From assembly GCF_964283195.1 (NCBI RefSeq), contig NZ_CAXYLH010000008.1: a DNA stretch of 64,000 nucleotides. One strand, 5' to 3'. This DNA comes from Paratractidigestivibacter sp003150175 (GTDB lineage Bacteria; Actinomycetota; Coriobacteriia; Coriobacteriales; Atopobiaceae). The notes under the pieces are model-generated. The model worked only from the letters and a program-made list of their open reading frames with translations. It searched no databases and was not told the origin of the DNA. Positions 11,101 through 18,935 of this stretch are shown here, piece by piece (the first letter of the stretch is position 1; each line of letters starts with the position of its first letter). The translations under genes and the position numbers were made by a program.

Positions 11101-11173
11101 AGTGCTGCCGCAGGGCTCACACCGACGGGAAATCGCTAAGGCAACCGTGCGGACGCTGCGCGGTCGACACTGA
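8105..11173 (+). CDS. triple-domain glycosyltransferase: GT2 - DUF4422 - GT8
   Basis: A 1022-residue fusion of three transferase-type domains. Residues 1 to about 260 are GT2 (FSVVVTAYKND, then LDADDD at 89-94). A DUF4422 domain starts near residue 393 (IFVTTHKDVDLYHSN, then GFCHYRRYFDF); this domain is common in capsule loci and is thought to be a glycosyltransferase. A GT8 domain starts near 674 (PVVFAADNNYVPM) with LYLDSDLIV near 779 as its DxD site, and DDQDILN. GTG 8105 has GGGAAAGG about 9 bases upstream. Known GT8 members use UDP-hexoses, so a galactose or glucose transfer is likely, but the chain made is unknown. It may add two or three successive sugars from one polypeptide. Confidence 0.9.
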   Translation: MPTFSVVVTAYKNDQFLPACLQSIADQTMPDWECIVVNDASPDDTSSIAHEFAKKDDRFKVLDLEVNGGLHLARRAGVEACRGDYVIFLDADDDFSADGLEQMAVRLAQSPYDMAHFGIKVIPDGADEKTCASFEDNVNADQPVLERDDLLRIVFTCEGGYARDWRVTQRAYSLSLARSAFAAMTDKRLERAEDCYEYLVLASKAESEVSFNDIRLLNYHYGRGITGTRRIDGATFARFCEQFRDCVDAINGYAGSGLSCYAAGSYSKLMDLLMNDWLVRVANSEKEKAAGTFAVVFGNDTAAVQLMRLARDAAYELYSNNKPFNEKSDCAIWYTWADSFASCVSGEMQKEFTALRAQTCGHLFDLERRSAWCVSDDACSPTIARRRDHENQDIRIFVTTHKDVDLYHSNILQPVQVGAKNPRRRLLWAFQDDTGDNISLKNAMYCELTTQYWAWKNVDARYYGFCHYRRYFDFSAEEHEENPYGEVMDGYIDWGSQKRYGLDDKTIAECVSGFDIVTTGIKDLENFPEKYSSPYDHYSRAPYLKIADLDRVLAIVKELHPDYSEDVDSYISGHFTCFCNMYIMRKELFFRYCEWMFPILDEFCMGWDTSKLSHETLRTPGHLSERLFNIWITHEKRINPALKHKQLQCVHFEHPEHLMEPVLDPADSKGKPAIPVVFAADNNYVPMVTTTVCSMLENASKNCFYDVVILEKDFTEHNRHVMRSFFSRYENACVRFVNVAGMVKAYDLQTSNEHISVETYYRFLIQKVLPGYDKVLYLDSDLIVRGDVAELYATELGDNLLGAAHDIDYLGNLNMNDGERMKYTQEVLGLKDPYGYFQAGVLLLNTAEMRRLYPFQKWLEIAAEPKYIYDDQDILNAHCQGRVTYLDNAWNVMNDCGGRIKKVFSFAPADVYDAYMAAYSTPKILHYAGFEKPWKLGFCDQAELYWFYARQTPFYETMLDMVYPDRGDLAVECAEVERRVTTPERAVSEDSPLRKVFDGVLPQGSHRREIAKATVRTLRGRH

Positions 11174-11202
11174 CGAGCAGTTGAGCTAAGAACGGAAAGC
11201 CG

Positions 11203-11898
11203 TTGAGAGTACTCGTGATCATCCCTGCCTATAACGAGCAGGAAAATATTGTCTCTACTGTTGAGAAGGTCGTTTCCAGCGGCTATGACTACATTGTCGT
11301 TAACGATGGGTCTACCGACAATACACTTCAGGTATGCCGCGATAAGGGGCTTAATGTCCTTGATCTTCCTCAGAACCTGGGTATAGGCGGAGCTGTTCAA
11401 GCTGGCCATAAATACGCCAAAGCGTTTGGTTACGATGTTGATATACAAGTCGACGGCGATGGACAGCATGATCCGCGCTATATCCCTCGTCTTCTTGACG
11501 GGATTGGCAGAGGCTCTGATCTTGTGGTCGGATCTCGATTTCTTGAGGACGGAATCGGGTTTAAATCGACGTTTCTGCGTCGCGTTGGCATATCGTGGCT
11601 TGGCGCTCTGATTAGATGGTGCACGGGGGTAATCATTACTGATTCCACCTCGGGTTTCAGGGCTTGCGGTCCTCGGGCAATCGAGCTGTTTTGCCGGGAG
11701 TACCCAAGCGATTATCCGGAACCGGAGTCCATAGCATCTGCTGTTAAGCACGGTCTTACGGTTTCCGAGGTCCCGGTAAACATGCTGGCACGCAAAGGCG
11801 GAGAATCCTCAATCGGGGGACTTAGCTCCGTTTACTACATGATCAAGGTGACGCTTGCCGTCGTTATTGCGGCTTTTTCTGATTCTCGCGAGAAGTGA
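11203..11898 (+). CDS. DPM1-like polyprenyl-phosphate glycosyltransferase
   Basis: A 231-residue GT2 of the dolichol-phosphate mannosyltransferase-like group, which loads a sugar onto a polyprenyl phosphate carrier. It shows LVIIPAYNEQENI (4-16), VNDGSTDNT (about 37-45), DGDGQHDP and the group-typical DSTSGFRACG. It starts at TTG 11203 with CGGAAAG upstream. A DUF2304 gene begins 7 bases downstream, a pairing common in surface-glycan loci. It lacks the C-terminal membrane pair of the longer relatives, which the DUF2304 protein may supply. Confidence 0.9.
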   Translation: MRVLVIIPAYNEQENIVSTVEKVVSSGYDYIVVNDGSTDNTLQVCRDKGLNVLDLPQNLGIGGAVQAGHKYAKAFGYDVDIQVDGDGQHDPRYIPRLLDGIGRGSDLVVGSRFLEDGIGFKSTFLRRVGISWLGALIRWCTGVIITDSTSGFRACGPRAIELFCREYPSDYPEPESIASAVKHGLTVSEVPVNMLARKGGESSIGGLSSVYYMIKVTLAVVIAAFSDSREK

Positions 11899-11904
11899 GG
11901 GCAT

Positions 11905-12267
11905 ATGAGCATCGCACTTAGGGTTTTAATGGTGGCGATTAGCGTCGTGTTTATTGGGTTTGTTGTTTGGCTTGTTGGCAAGGGCCGTCTTTTGCTTCGT
12001 TATTCACTTACTTGGTTGGCTTTGGGTCTTGTGTGCCTTCTCTGCTCGTTGTTCCCGGAGATCGTTTACGCGATTTCCGGTCTCGTTGGTTTCGTTACAC
12101 CATCAAACTTCATACTTGTTATCGGGCTTCTGCTTCTTTTGGTCATAGCTCTTTCGCTTACCGCGGTTGTTAGCAGGCTGTCTACAGCCAATAAAAACCT
12201 TGTGCAGAGAGTGGCTCTGCTGGAAAAGACGATCGAGTTCTCGCGCGGGGATTCCTTAAGGGAATAG
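11905..12267 (+). CDS. DUF2304 small membrane protein
   Basis: A 120-residue protein with three hydrophobic segments, near residues 4-24, 30-50 and 65-90, then a short helical tail ending in a LLEKTIEF-type coiled stretch. Layout and position match DUF2304 proteins, which are found next to DPM1-like transferases. Only 6 bases separate it from the upstream gene, so translation is probably coupled. It may anchor the transferase to the membrane or move the lipid-linked sugar; that is inference from context. Confidence 0.8.
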   Translation: MSIALRVLMVAISVVFIGFVVWLVGKGRLLLRYSLTWLALGLVCLLCSLFPEIVYAISGLVGFVTPSNFILVIGLLLLLVIALSLTAVVSRLSTANKNLVQRVALLEKTIEFSRGDSLRE

Positions 12268-12347
12268 GTTTTATACCTTGCCGTTTATCCTGCTTCCACG
12301 GAAATTGTGCCGCTTAGATAGCACAGCTTTACCGATATGGATTGAAT

Positions 12348-13598
12348 ATGGACAGTTTGTCGCTTAAGAAAAATATGCTATGGAATTCCGCTGGTTCATT
12401 AACCTATTCGATGTGTCAGTGGCTTATTACCGTCCTTGTGGCCAGATTATCCCCGGATCTAAATGCCGCGGGAACCCTTGCTTTGGCAATGGCCGTTGCG
12501 AATATCTTTCAACCAATTGCTCTCTATCGGATTCGGTCTTACCAGGTATCTGATATCAATAACGACACTACATCGGGCGAGTACATCGGCCTTAGGTTCG
12601 TTACCATTGGCCTTGCGGCGGTTATCGTCGCTATTTACTCGTTGTTGACTATCAGCTCATCCGGCTATTTGTGCATCGCTCTCTATCTTGTTTATAAATC
12701 AGCGGACATCTTCACTGACGTTTTGCTGGGTATTGACCAAAAGCATATGCGAATGGATTACAATGGCCAGTCTCTCGGTCTAAGGGGCATCCTCTCTGTT
12801 GCCGCGTTCTCACTGTCGATGGTTGCATCTGGCAGCTTGGAGCTCTCGGTTCTGTCTATGTCTTTAGCCACCTATCCCGTGATCATTCTGGACTTAAAGA
12901 GGGCGTCACGATTTGAGTCTGTAAAGCCGGAGTTTCATATCCACTCGATTGCTTCACTCCTCATTCGGTGCCTCCCCTCGGTAATTGGCTTGTTTGCGTG
13001 TAATCTTGTCGTTACGCACGCAAGACAATATTTGAGCGGGACGATGGGGCATGAAGCGCTTGGAATATATGCCTCTGTCTGCACTCCTGTTGTCATTGTG
13101 CAAGCTTGTGCTGGGTATGTTTATGCCCCGTTATTGGGGTCGTTCGCCGCATTGATCGCCGATAAAGACGACGCAGGTTTTAAAGAACTTTTGGCTAAGG
13201 TGCTCGGTGCCCTCATCGTTGTTTTCGCAATCGGCATCTTATTGTTTTCTGTCGCAGGGCAGATGCTCCTTGATTTGGTTTTCGGACATAAAATCAGTGC
13301 TTACTCGAACCTTATGGTCCCCGCATTGATTTCATGCGCAAGCTCTGCCTGCATTGTTTTTCTCGGGGATTTGCTGGTTGCTAGACGCCGAATGGTTGCA
13401 TGTTGCGTCTGTAACCTTATCCCGTTGGCGGTCGCGTATCTGCTCACACCTTGCTTCGTGATGCTCTTTGGCATGAACGGAGTTAGTTTCGTTATTGCCC
13501 TGGCTTATCTGGTGGGTATTATCTCGATGTTTGTTCCTCTTTTGGGTCGCTTTGAGAACTTATCCAGCGAGCAAAACGCACGTCAAAATATAGATTAG
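12348..13598 (+). CDS. Wzx-type polysaccharide flippase (MOP family)
   Basis: A 416-residue polytopic membrane protein with about 12 hydrophobic segments, an N-terminal LKKNMLWNSAGSLTYS-like start typical of O-antigen/teichoic-type exporters, and charged short loops. Flippases of this family move lipid-linked oligosaccharides from the inner to the outer leaflet. ATG 12348 is preferred; TTG 12342 in frame adds two residues, and neither has a strong Shine-Dalgarno. Its 3' end overlaps the convergent DUF2142 gene by 39 bases. It fits as the export step for the glycan built by the surrounding transferases. Confidence 0.87.
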   Translation: MDSLSLKKNMLWNSAGSLTYSMCQWLITVLVARLSPDLNAAGTLALAMAVANIFQPIALYRIRSYQVSDINNDTTSGEYIGLRFVTIGLAAVIVAIYSLLTISSSGYLCIALYLVYKSADIFTDVLLGIDQKHMRMDYNGQSLGLRGILSVAAFSLSMVASGSLELSVLSMSLATYPVIILDLKRASRFESVKPEFHIHSIASLLIRCLPSVIGLFACNLVVTHARQYLSGTMGHEALGIYASVCTPVVIVQACAGYVYAPLLGSFAALIADKDDAGFKELLAKVLGALIVVFAIGILLFSVAGQMLLDLVFGHKISAYSNLMVPALISCASSACIVFLGDLLVARRRMVACCVCNLIPLAVAYLLTPCFVMLFGMNGVSFVIALAYLVGIISMFVPLLGRFENLSSEQNARQNID

Positions 13599-15188
13599 GT
13601 AGATACCGTTCATAGTCTGCTCTGCTACGATAAGCGACTTGGTGGCAACTTCTTTATTAAATCGGAGCATTCCCTTGCGAATCAAGATGATCCCAAAAGG
13701 TGCAAATGGGAGGAAATATCGCCCTTGGACTCCAAGGATGATGTAATCGGTAATGGCCCAGCCGGTCATCAATGAATAAAGGACCGCGAGAGCGCTGACG
13801 ATCAGAACAGCGATGGCAACGATTCTCGTTTTTGTTCCGAAGCAGTCCTCATCCTTGATGCCGTGCACAGATCCAAGGTAGAGAATAACCGCATAGCCGG
13901 CTGTAAAGAACGCGGGCGCTTTTAGGTTGGGCTGGAACCATCCGAGGGAGCCGCCTAGGAAAGTGTCGATGTAAAAAGCGAGCTGTGAATGCAGCGTTTT
14001 TACTAGAATGAGCAAGGCAGTAAGCGGGTGAGCTACGAGGTCCATTAACTGAATCGATTGAAATTCAGAAACGCCCGTGATGTCGGTCGAGTTGGCATCT
14101 CCCGCTCCTGTAAGCCCCAGCATTCCAAGGAGCGTATCCAGTCTCAAGAGTATAAATGCGAACACCGGAAGTGCCACAATGAGCGCCCGATAAATAACAG
14201 ACGCTCTCTTTGATGGGTAACGTGAAGCCGGAATAAAGAACACAAGGACAAGCAGCAATGCATAGACGCCTTTACAGGTGCCTAGGCAAAGCGCCAGTAC
14301 TGCATAGAGCACTAAATCCGCTGGCGGTATCGAACCCTTTCCCTTTATCAGCTTGAGCGACAATGCAGTAAATAGAAAGCTGTAGCCGATCAAGGGCGCA
14401 TCATACGAATACGATGCAGCCAGATGGAGGGTCATGGGCAAAAGCGCCAGGGTTTCAAAGACTGGTTTGCCTATAGGGGCAGTTTTTACTGCAGCAATAA
14501 TCAACGTTGCAAAAAAGAGGAAATTAAATAGCCGGCCTAGGTAAAACGTTACCTCTCCGTTTAATCCCAACAATCGCCCAAGAGATATACCGGCGGCTGA
14601 CGCGAAACGAACGGGAATGGGGTTTGAGGTGACATTTTTCGCGGAGGTGTGTTTCGTGACCATTGTGGCTGGTTCGGAATCCGCTTTCGCGCCGATCGCG
14701 TCCATGCCGATGCTGTATTTATTGCTGTTAAGCTCTGTTTCTGATATCGACTGGTCGTAAAAGTCGCTATCTGTTTTCCTGGCCTGAACGCTCAAATACC
14801 CTTCGCCGTCTTCTCCAGTCTCCCTTGTGACGTTAAATCCGTTTGCGTAGCAATAAGAAGAAATGTAATGGTATTCCTCGTCAGGGACAGTGCCGGGCGC
14901 CATAACGACTGCAAATGCGATGCCTGAGGCCAAAAGACAAAACAGAAAAGGCAACTCGGCAAAGCCGATTCCCTTCTTTTCTTGCTTATGCTGCGAGCGA
15001 AGCAGATACGATGCCAAAATTGATATAGAGAATACTGCGCAGACAATGATCGGCGCGGCTAATGATGCGCTGCTCGAGTAGTGAATCAGGAGCGCATGCG
15101 CACCTGTATATACGATGAGGACGGCTATGAGCGCGTAGCAGATTCGCGGAATTCTCTTAGTTAAGGGTTTTGCTTGAGCTGAACTCAT
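13560..15188 (-). CDS. DUF2142 polytopic membrane protein
   Basis: A 542-residue membrane protein with about 12 transmembrane segments. The extracytoplasmic motif PDEEYHY (102-108) corresponds to the PDE-x-x-H signature of DUF2142 proteins, which look like GT-C glycosyltransferases or related envelope proteins. A periplasmic-type loop of about 100 hydrophilic residues follows, as in GT-C enzymes. It is transcribed against the flippase (39-base tail overlap) and divergently from the GT4 gene. It may add a side sugar from a polyprenyl-linked donor made by the DPM1-like transferase; that is inference. Confidence 0.82.
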   Translation of the reverse strand: MSSAQAKPLTKRIPRICYALIAVLIVYTGAHALLIHYSSSASLAAPIIVCAVFSISILASYLLRSQHKQEKKGIGFAELPFLFCLLASGIAFAVVMAPGTVPDEEYHYISSYCYANGFNVTRETGEDGEGYLSVQARKTDSDFYDQSISETELNSNKYSIGMDAIGAKADSEPATMVTKHTSAKNVTSNPIPVRFASAAGISLGRLLGLNGEVTFYLGRLFNFLFFATLIIAAVKTAPIGKPVFETLALLPMTLHLAASYSYDAPLIGYSFLFTALSLKLIKGKGSIPPADLVLYAVLALCLGTCKGVYALLLVLVFFIPASRYPSKRASVIYRALIVALPVFAFILLRLDTLLGMLGLTGAGDANSTDITGVSEFQSIQLMDLVAHPLTALLILVKTLHSQLAFYIDTFLGGSLGWFQPNLKAPAFFTAGYAVILYLGSVHGIKDEDCFGTKTRIVAIAVLIVSALAVLYSLMTGWAITDYIILGVQGRYFLPFAPFGIILIRKGMLRFNKEVATKSLIVAEQTMNGIYLIYILTCVLLAG

Positions 15189-15317
15189 GGGGTCCTCGCT
15201 TGGTCTATTTCGTTAGGTTATGGCTTTGGATGATAACATTAGCCTATATTCATGCGAGGCCGCTTACCCTGCGGTGCAGCATGGCTTGCTGTGACTGTAG
15301 AGGAGGGTCTCATCTCT

Positions 15318-16460
15318 TTGCGTATTTGCATCTTTGCGCATCATTATCACCCTCAACTTAGCGGTATCGCGAACTATGTGGATGCGCTGTCGCATGCGTT
15401 GATTGCGCGAGGAAATGAGGTGCTCATTGTTACCCCCGATACCCAGGGAGTCGGCTGCGGCTTCACCAGGGAAGACGGGGTCGAGGTTCTCCGCCTGCCG
15501 TGTCTGAGCCCTATGGACGGTCGTCTTCCTATTCCTTTAAAAAACCGACTTTATCATCGGCTTTTTGGAGAATTGTCCGCTCGTCAATGGGACGGCGTCT
15601 TTGTGAATACGCGTCTCTTTTCGCATAGCCTCGAGGGTCTCAAACTTGCCAAAAACCAAGACCATAAAGCTATAGTTTTGGATCACGGTTCCGCCTATCT
15701 TTCGTTTGGCATAAAAGGCCTCGATTGGTTCGTAAGGCGTTATGAAGATGCGATCACGCGTAAAGTCAAGGCATATAAGCCTGATTTTTATGGGGTATCG
15801 GCGAAGAGCTCAGAGTGGCTCGCGCATTTTGGAATCGCGTCTAAGGGGGTCCTTTCGAACTCGATTGATGCTGCGGCGTATCGTGCTAAATCATCCGGGA
15901 GGGATTTTCGCTCCGAGCTCGGAATCGCCCCGGAACAGCCGCTCGTTGCTTTTGTGGGCCGGTTGATTCCCGAGAAAGGCATCTCTTCTCTTGTCGAGGC
16001 CTCATGCTCTGAGGCGCTTCGCGAGCGTGGGGTCGTGTTCGTGCTCGCGGGCGAGGGACCGCTTGCATCAGAGGTCGAAGAGGCCTCCAACGACGAGCTT
16101 CGCTGGATTGGCCGAATAGACGCTCCTGATGTCGCGGCGTTATTTCTCCAAGCGGACATTCACTGCCTGCCTTCCCGTTCGGAGGGTTTCTCGACGGTTC
16201 TGCTGGAAGCCTCTGCCTGCGGGACACCTTCGGTAGTCACTGATGTGGGGGGCGCCAGGGAGCTTTTGCCCGATGACTCTTGTGGACTCATCATTCCCTC
16301 GATGACTACGCCCGATGTTGTGAAGGCTATCGTAAGGTTGTGCGACGAACCTGGGTTGCTCGCAAGGGAATCGTATAACTGCCGCAAGCTCGTTGAGCAG
16401 CATTATTCTTGGGACACTACGGCTGAAGCATTGGAAGCGGCTATTCGCTCGGCCGTCTGA
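15318..16460 (+). CDS. family 4 glycosyltransferase (GT-B)
   Basis: A retaining GT-B enzyme of 380 residues. The N-terminal acceptor domain has AHHYHPQLSGIANYV (about 7-21), typical of GT4; the C-terminal donor domain has VAFVGRLIPEKG (about 210) and the E-x7-E motif in SEGFSTVLLEASACG (about 287). TTG 15318 is chosen because GAGGAGGG lies about 10 bases upstream; a longer frame from ATG 15252 has no such site and begins with an unlikely peptide. It stands 24 bases before the second dual GT2 gene. Donor sugar unknown. Confidence 0.88.
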   Translation: MRICIFAHHYHPQLSGIANYVDALSHALIARGNEVLIVTPDTQGVGCGFTREDGVEVLRLPCLSPMDGRLPIPLKNRLYHRLFGELSARQWDGVFVNTRLFSHSLEGLKLAKNQDHKAIVLDHGSAYLSFGIKGLDWFVRRYEDAITRKVKAYKPDFYGVSAKSSEWLAHFGIASKGVLSNSIDAAAYRAKSSGRDFRSELGIAPEQPLVAFVGRLIPEKGISSLVEASCSEALRERGVVFVLAGEGPLASEVEEASNDELRWIGRIDAPDVAALFLQADIHCLPSRSEGFSTVLLEASACGTPSVVTDVGGARELLPDDSCGLIIPSMTTPDVVKAIVRLCDEPGLLARESYNCRKLVEQHYSWDTTAEALEAAIRSAV

Positions 16461-16484
16461 GATGGTTTACGAAAGGACAACTCC

Positions 16485-18914
16485 TTGAACGCAACGTTTG
16501 GACCAATTGTCCGGGGCAGCGAGAAACTGTATATTCGCTGCGTCGTTTCGGATCTGGAGGCTGGTTCCACACTCGAATTGTATGCGGAGACAAGCGATGG
16601 CGTGTCTTGCCCAAGTATCTTGGCGCCGCTGAATGGCGTGGGGTCGGGTCCGGGAGACTTTGTCTGTTGCGTTCCTGATCTTGATGTACCGGGTTATTCT
16701 CTGTGCATTAAAGAGACATCTGCCATCGGCTCTTTGGCTGGATCCGCCATTTTCTCCTTTACCTCGTCTCGTGCGAAGTGGGAGTCGCGTGTGAACTATA
16801 AGCTTCATTCGGACGTTTGTGCAATTCTTCGAGATAAGGACCGTAACCCTCAGCTCAATAAAGCCGAGATTTCTCTTGACGAGGTGATCGAGGGCTTTGA
16901 TTGCTTTGTCGTTCGTTTCTCGGTGACGTATCCCGAGAAACTTGGGGGAGATGTCCTGGTCGAGGCTCTCGATATGTCATTGCGCCCTTACGATTCGAAG
17001 CTCGTTGATTTTGGTGGAGGAGTTTACGATAAGCGCGTCGGCTACGAAGACTTTGTTCGCGAGCGGACTTTCTCGATTCGCGTTCCCAAGGACCTGTGCA
17101 ATCTTTTGATAAACGTGAAGAGTGCGGCGCATCCAGAGCTTAATCGCTTTGACGTCTTCTCTCCTGCGGTGTTGGAACATGCGAGGCAGAGGACGTTCGA
17201 GGTCATGAAGAATGCCGCGCAGGATCCGTACTATTTTCCCGAGCGCTATAACAATGTGAGGCCTTCTGCGGTAGACCTTCAAATCCAGAAGGACTCGAGG
17301 TTTCCGTACGAACCCGTTTTCAGCATCGTTGTCCCGCTGCTCAAGACCCCGCTCGGGTTTTTTGACGACATGCTTGATTCGGTGCTCTCGCAGTCTTACG
17401 AAAAATGGCAACTAGTCATTGTGAACGCGAGCCCTGATGATGGGGAGCTGTCTGAACGTGCTCGTTCGGCTTCAGAGAAGGACGCGAGAATTGTCCTTGT
17501 GGAGCTCGAGAAGAACCTGGGGATCTCGTTTAGCATCAATGCGGGCATTGATTCATCCACGGGAGATTTCGTTGCCTTCTTTGACCGTGATGATGTCCTT
17601 GAGCCTAATATTCTCTTTGAATATGCTCGCTATATTAATGAGCATCCTATTACTGATGTTCTTTATTGTGATGAGGATAGGCTGCTGCCCGATGGCACAC
17701 TAGCGGTTCCATTCTTTAAGCCTGATTTTAATCTTGATTTGCTTCGTAGTAGGAACTATATATCTCATATGCTGACGATTCGCAGGTCGCTCCTAGATAT
17801 GCTGGAGAGGAATACCCCCGATTTCGATGGCGCTCAAGACCTTAACCTAACTCTTGAGGCGGTCGAAAAGGCCCGGCACGTTGGGCATGTTCCGCTCGCT
17901 CTTTATCATTGTCGCATGAGCGATAAGCCGACGGTGGGGAATGACCAAGCCAAGCCACATGACGCTGATGCCGAAATCAGGGCGATTCGTGCGCATCTTG
18001 ATCGTTTGGGCATCTCTGCAACAGTAGCTCCTTCTCGAATTTCCAATGCCTATTCTGTTGAGTATGCGGTACCCGAGAGCATGCCGCTCGTCTCTATAGT
18101 GATCCCAACGAAGGATCACGTTGAGATCCTCAGACGTTGTATCGGCTCGATTTTCGAAAAGTCGTCTTACCACAATTTCGAAGTGCTGATAGTCGAGAAC
18201 AACAGCACCCAAAAGGCCACTTTTGATTATTATGATGAGCTTTCTGCTGCCTATCCAAATCGCGCGAGGATCCTTGAGTGGAATCATGAGTTTAATTTCT
18301 CTAGGTTCATGAACTTCGGGAGGAAGAACGCGAGGGGAGAGTATCTTCTTTTATTGAACAACGACACCGAGGTAATTACCCCCGATTGGATCGAGCGGAT
18401 GCTGGGGTTCTGCGCACGCCCCGACGTCGGGTGCGTTGGCGTGAAGTTGTACTATCCTGATGACACTATCCAGCATGCGGGCGTCGTGGTTTGCGGATCT
18501 GGAGCCGATCACTTAAATAAGAATATTCCCAGGGATGTTCACGGTTACTTCGGCCTTGATGACCTGCAACAAGATCTGAGTGCTGTCACCGCCGCCTGCC
18601 TGATGGTTTCGACTGCGGATTTCGATGCGGTCGGAGGATTCACCGAGGAGCTTTCCGTGGCCTTCAATGACGTTGATTTTTGCCTTAAGCTCAGGGATCG
18701 AGGGCTTCTTGTTGTCTACAATCCTGATGTTGAGCTCTATCACTACGAGTCGATTTCCCGAGGCTCGGAGTCGACCAAAGATAAAGAGATTCGCTTTAGG
18801 AAGGAATTCTCCTATTTGATGAATCATTGGGCGCGGTATTATGTGCTCGGAGATCCTTACTCAAACCCGAACTTCGATATCGGCATACCCAAAGACCGTT
18901 ATTATCACCTTTAA
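16485..18914 (+). CDS. dual-domain family 2 glycosyltransferase (paralogue of 4328-6742)
   Basis: An 809-residue protein with the same layout as the gene at 4328-6742: a beta-rich N-terminal region, a first GT2 domain near residue 278 (FSIVVPLLKTP, then FFDRDDVLEPN) and a second near 534 (LVSIVIPTKDH, then LLLNNDTEVITPDW). The shared blocks DVDFCLKLR and YHYESISRG lie near the C-terminus. It starts at TTG 16485 with GAAAGGA upstream. Both metal motifs are intact, so each domain could be active. It probably shares an operon with the GT4 upstream and the amidase 21 bases downstream. Confidence 0.88.
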   Translation: MNATFGPIVRGSEKLYIRCVVSDLEAGSTLELYAETSDGVSCPSILAPLNGVGSGPGDFVCCVPDLDVPGYSLCIKETSAIGSLAGSAIFSFTSSRAKWESRVNYKLHSDVCAILRDKDRNPQLNKAEISLDEVIEGFDCFVVRFSVTYPEKLGGDVLVEALDMSLRPYDSKLVDFGGGVYDKRVGYEDFVRERTFSIRVPKDLCNLLINVKSAAHPELNRFDVFSPAVLEHARQRTFEVMKNAAQDPYYFPERYNNVRPSAVDLQIQKDSRFPYEPVFSIVVPLLKTPLGFFDDMLDSVLSQSYEKWQLVIVNASPDDGELSERARSASEKDARIVLVELEKNLGISFSINAGIDSSTGDFVAFFDRDDVLEPNILFEYARYINEHPITDVLYCDEDRLLPDGTLAVPFFKPDFNLDLLRSRNYISHMLTIRRSLLDMLERNTPDFDGAQDLNLTLEAVEKARHVGHVPLALYHCRMSDKPTVGNDQAKPHDADAEIRAIRAHLDRLGISATVAPSRISNAYSVEYAVPESMPLVSIVIPTKDHVEILRRCIGSIFEKSSYHNFEVLIVENNSTQKATFDYYDELSAAYPNRARILEWNHEFNFSRFMNFGRKNARGEYLLLLNNDTEVITPDWIERMLGFCARPDVGCVGVKLYYPDDTIQHAGVVVCGSGADHLNKNIPRDVHGYFGLDDLQQDLSAVTAACLMVSTADFDAVGGFTEELSVAFNDVDFCLKLRDRGLLVVYNPDVELYHYESISRGSESTKDKEIRFRKEFSYLMNHWARYYVLGDPYSNPNFDIGIPKDRYYHL

Positions 18915-18935
18915 CCTAATTGGAGTTGGTCCATC

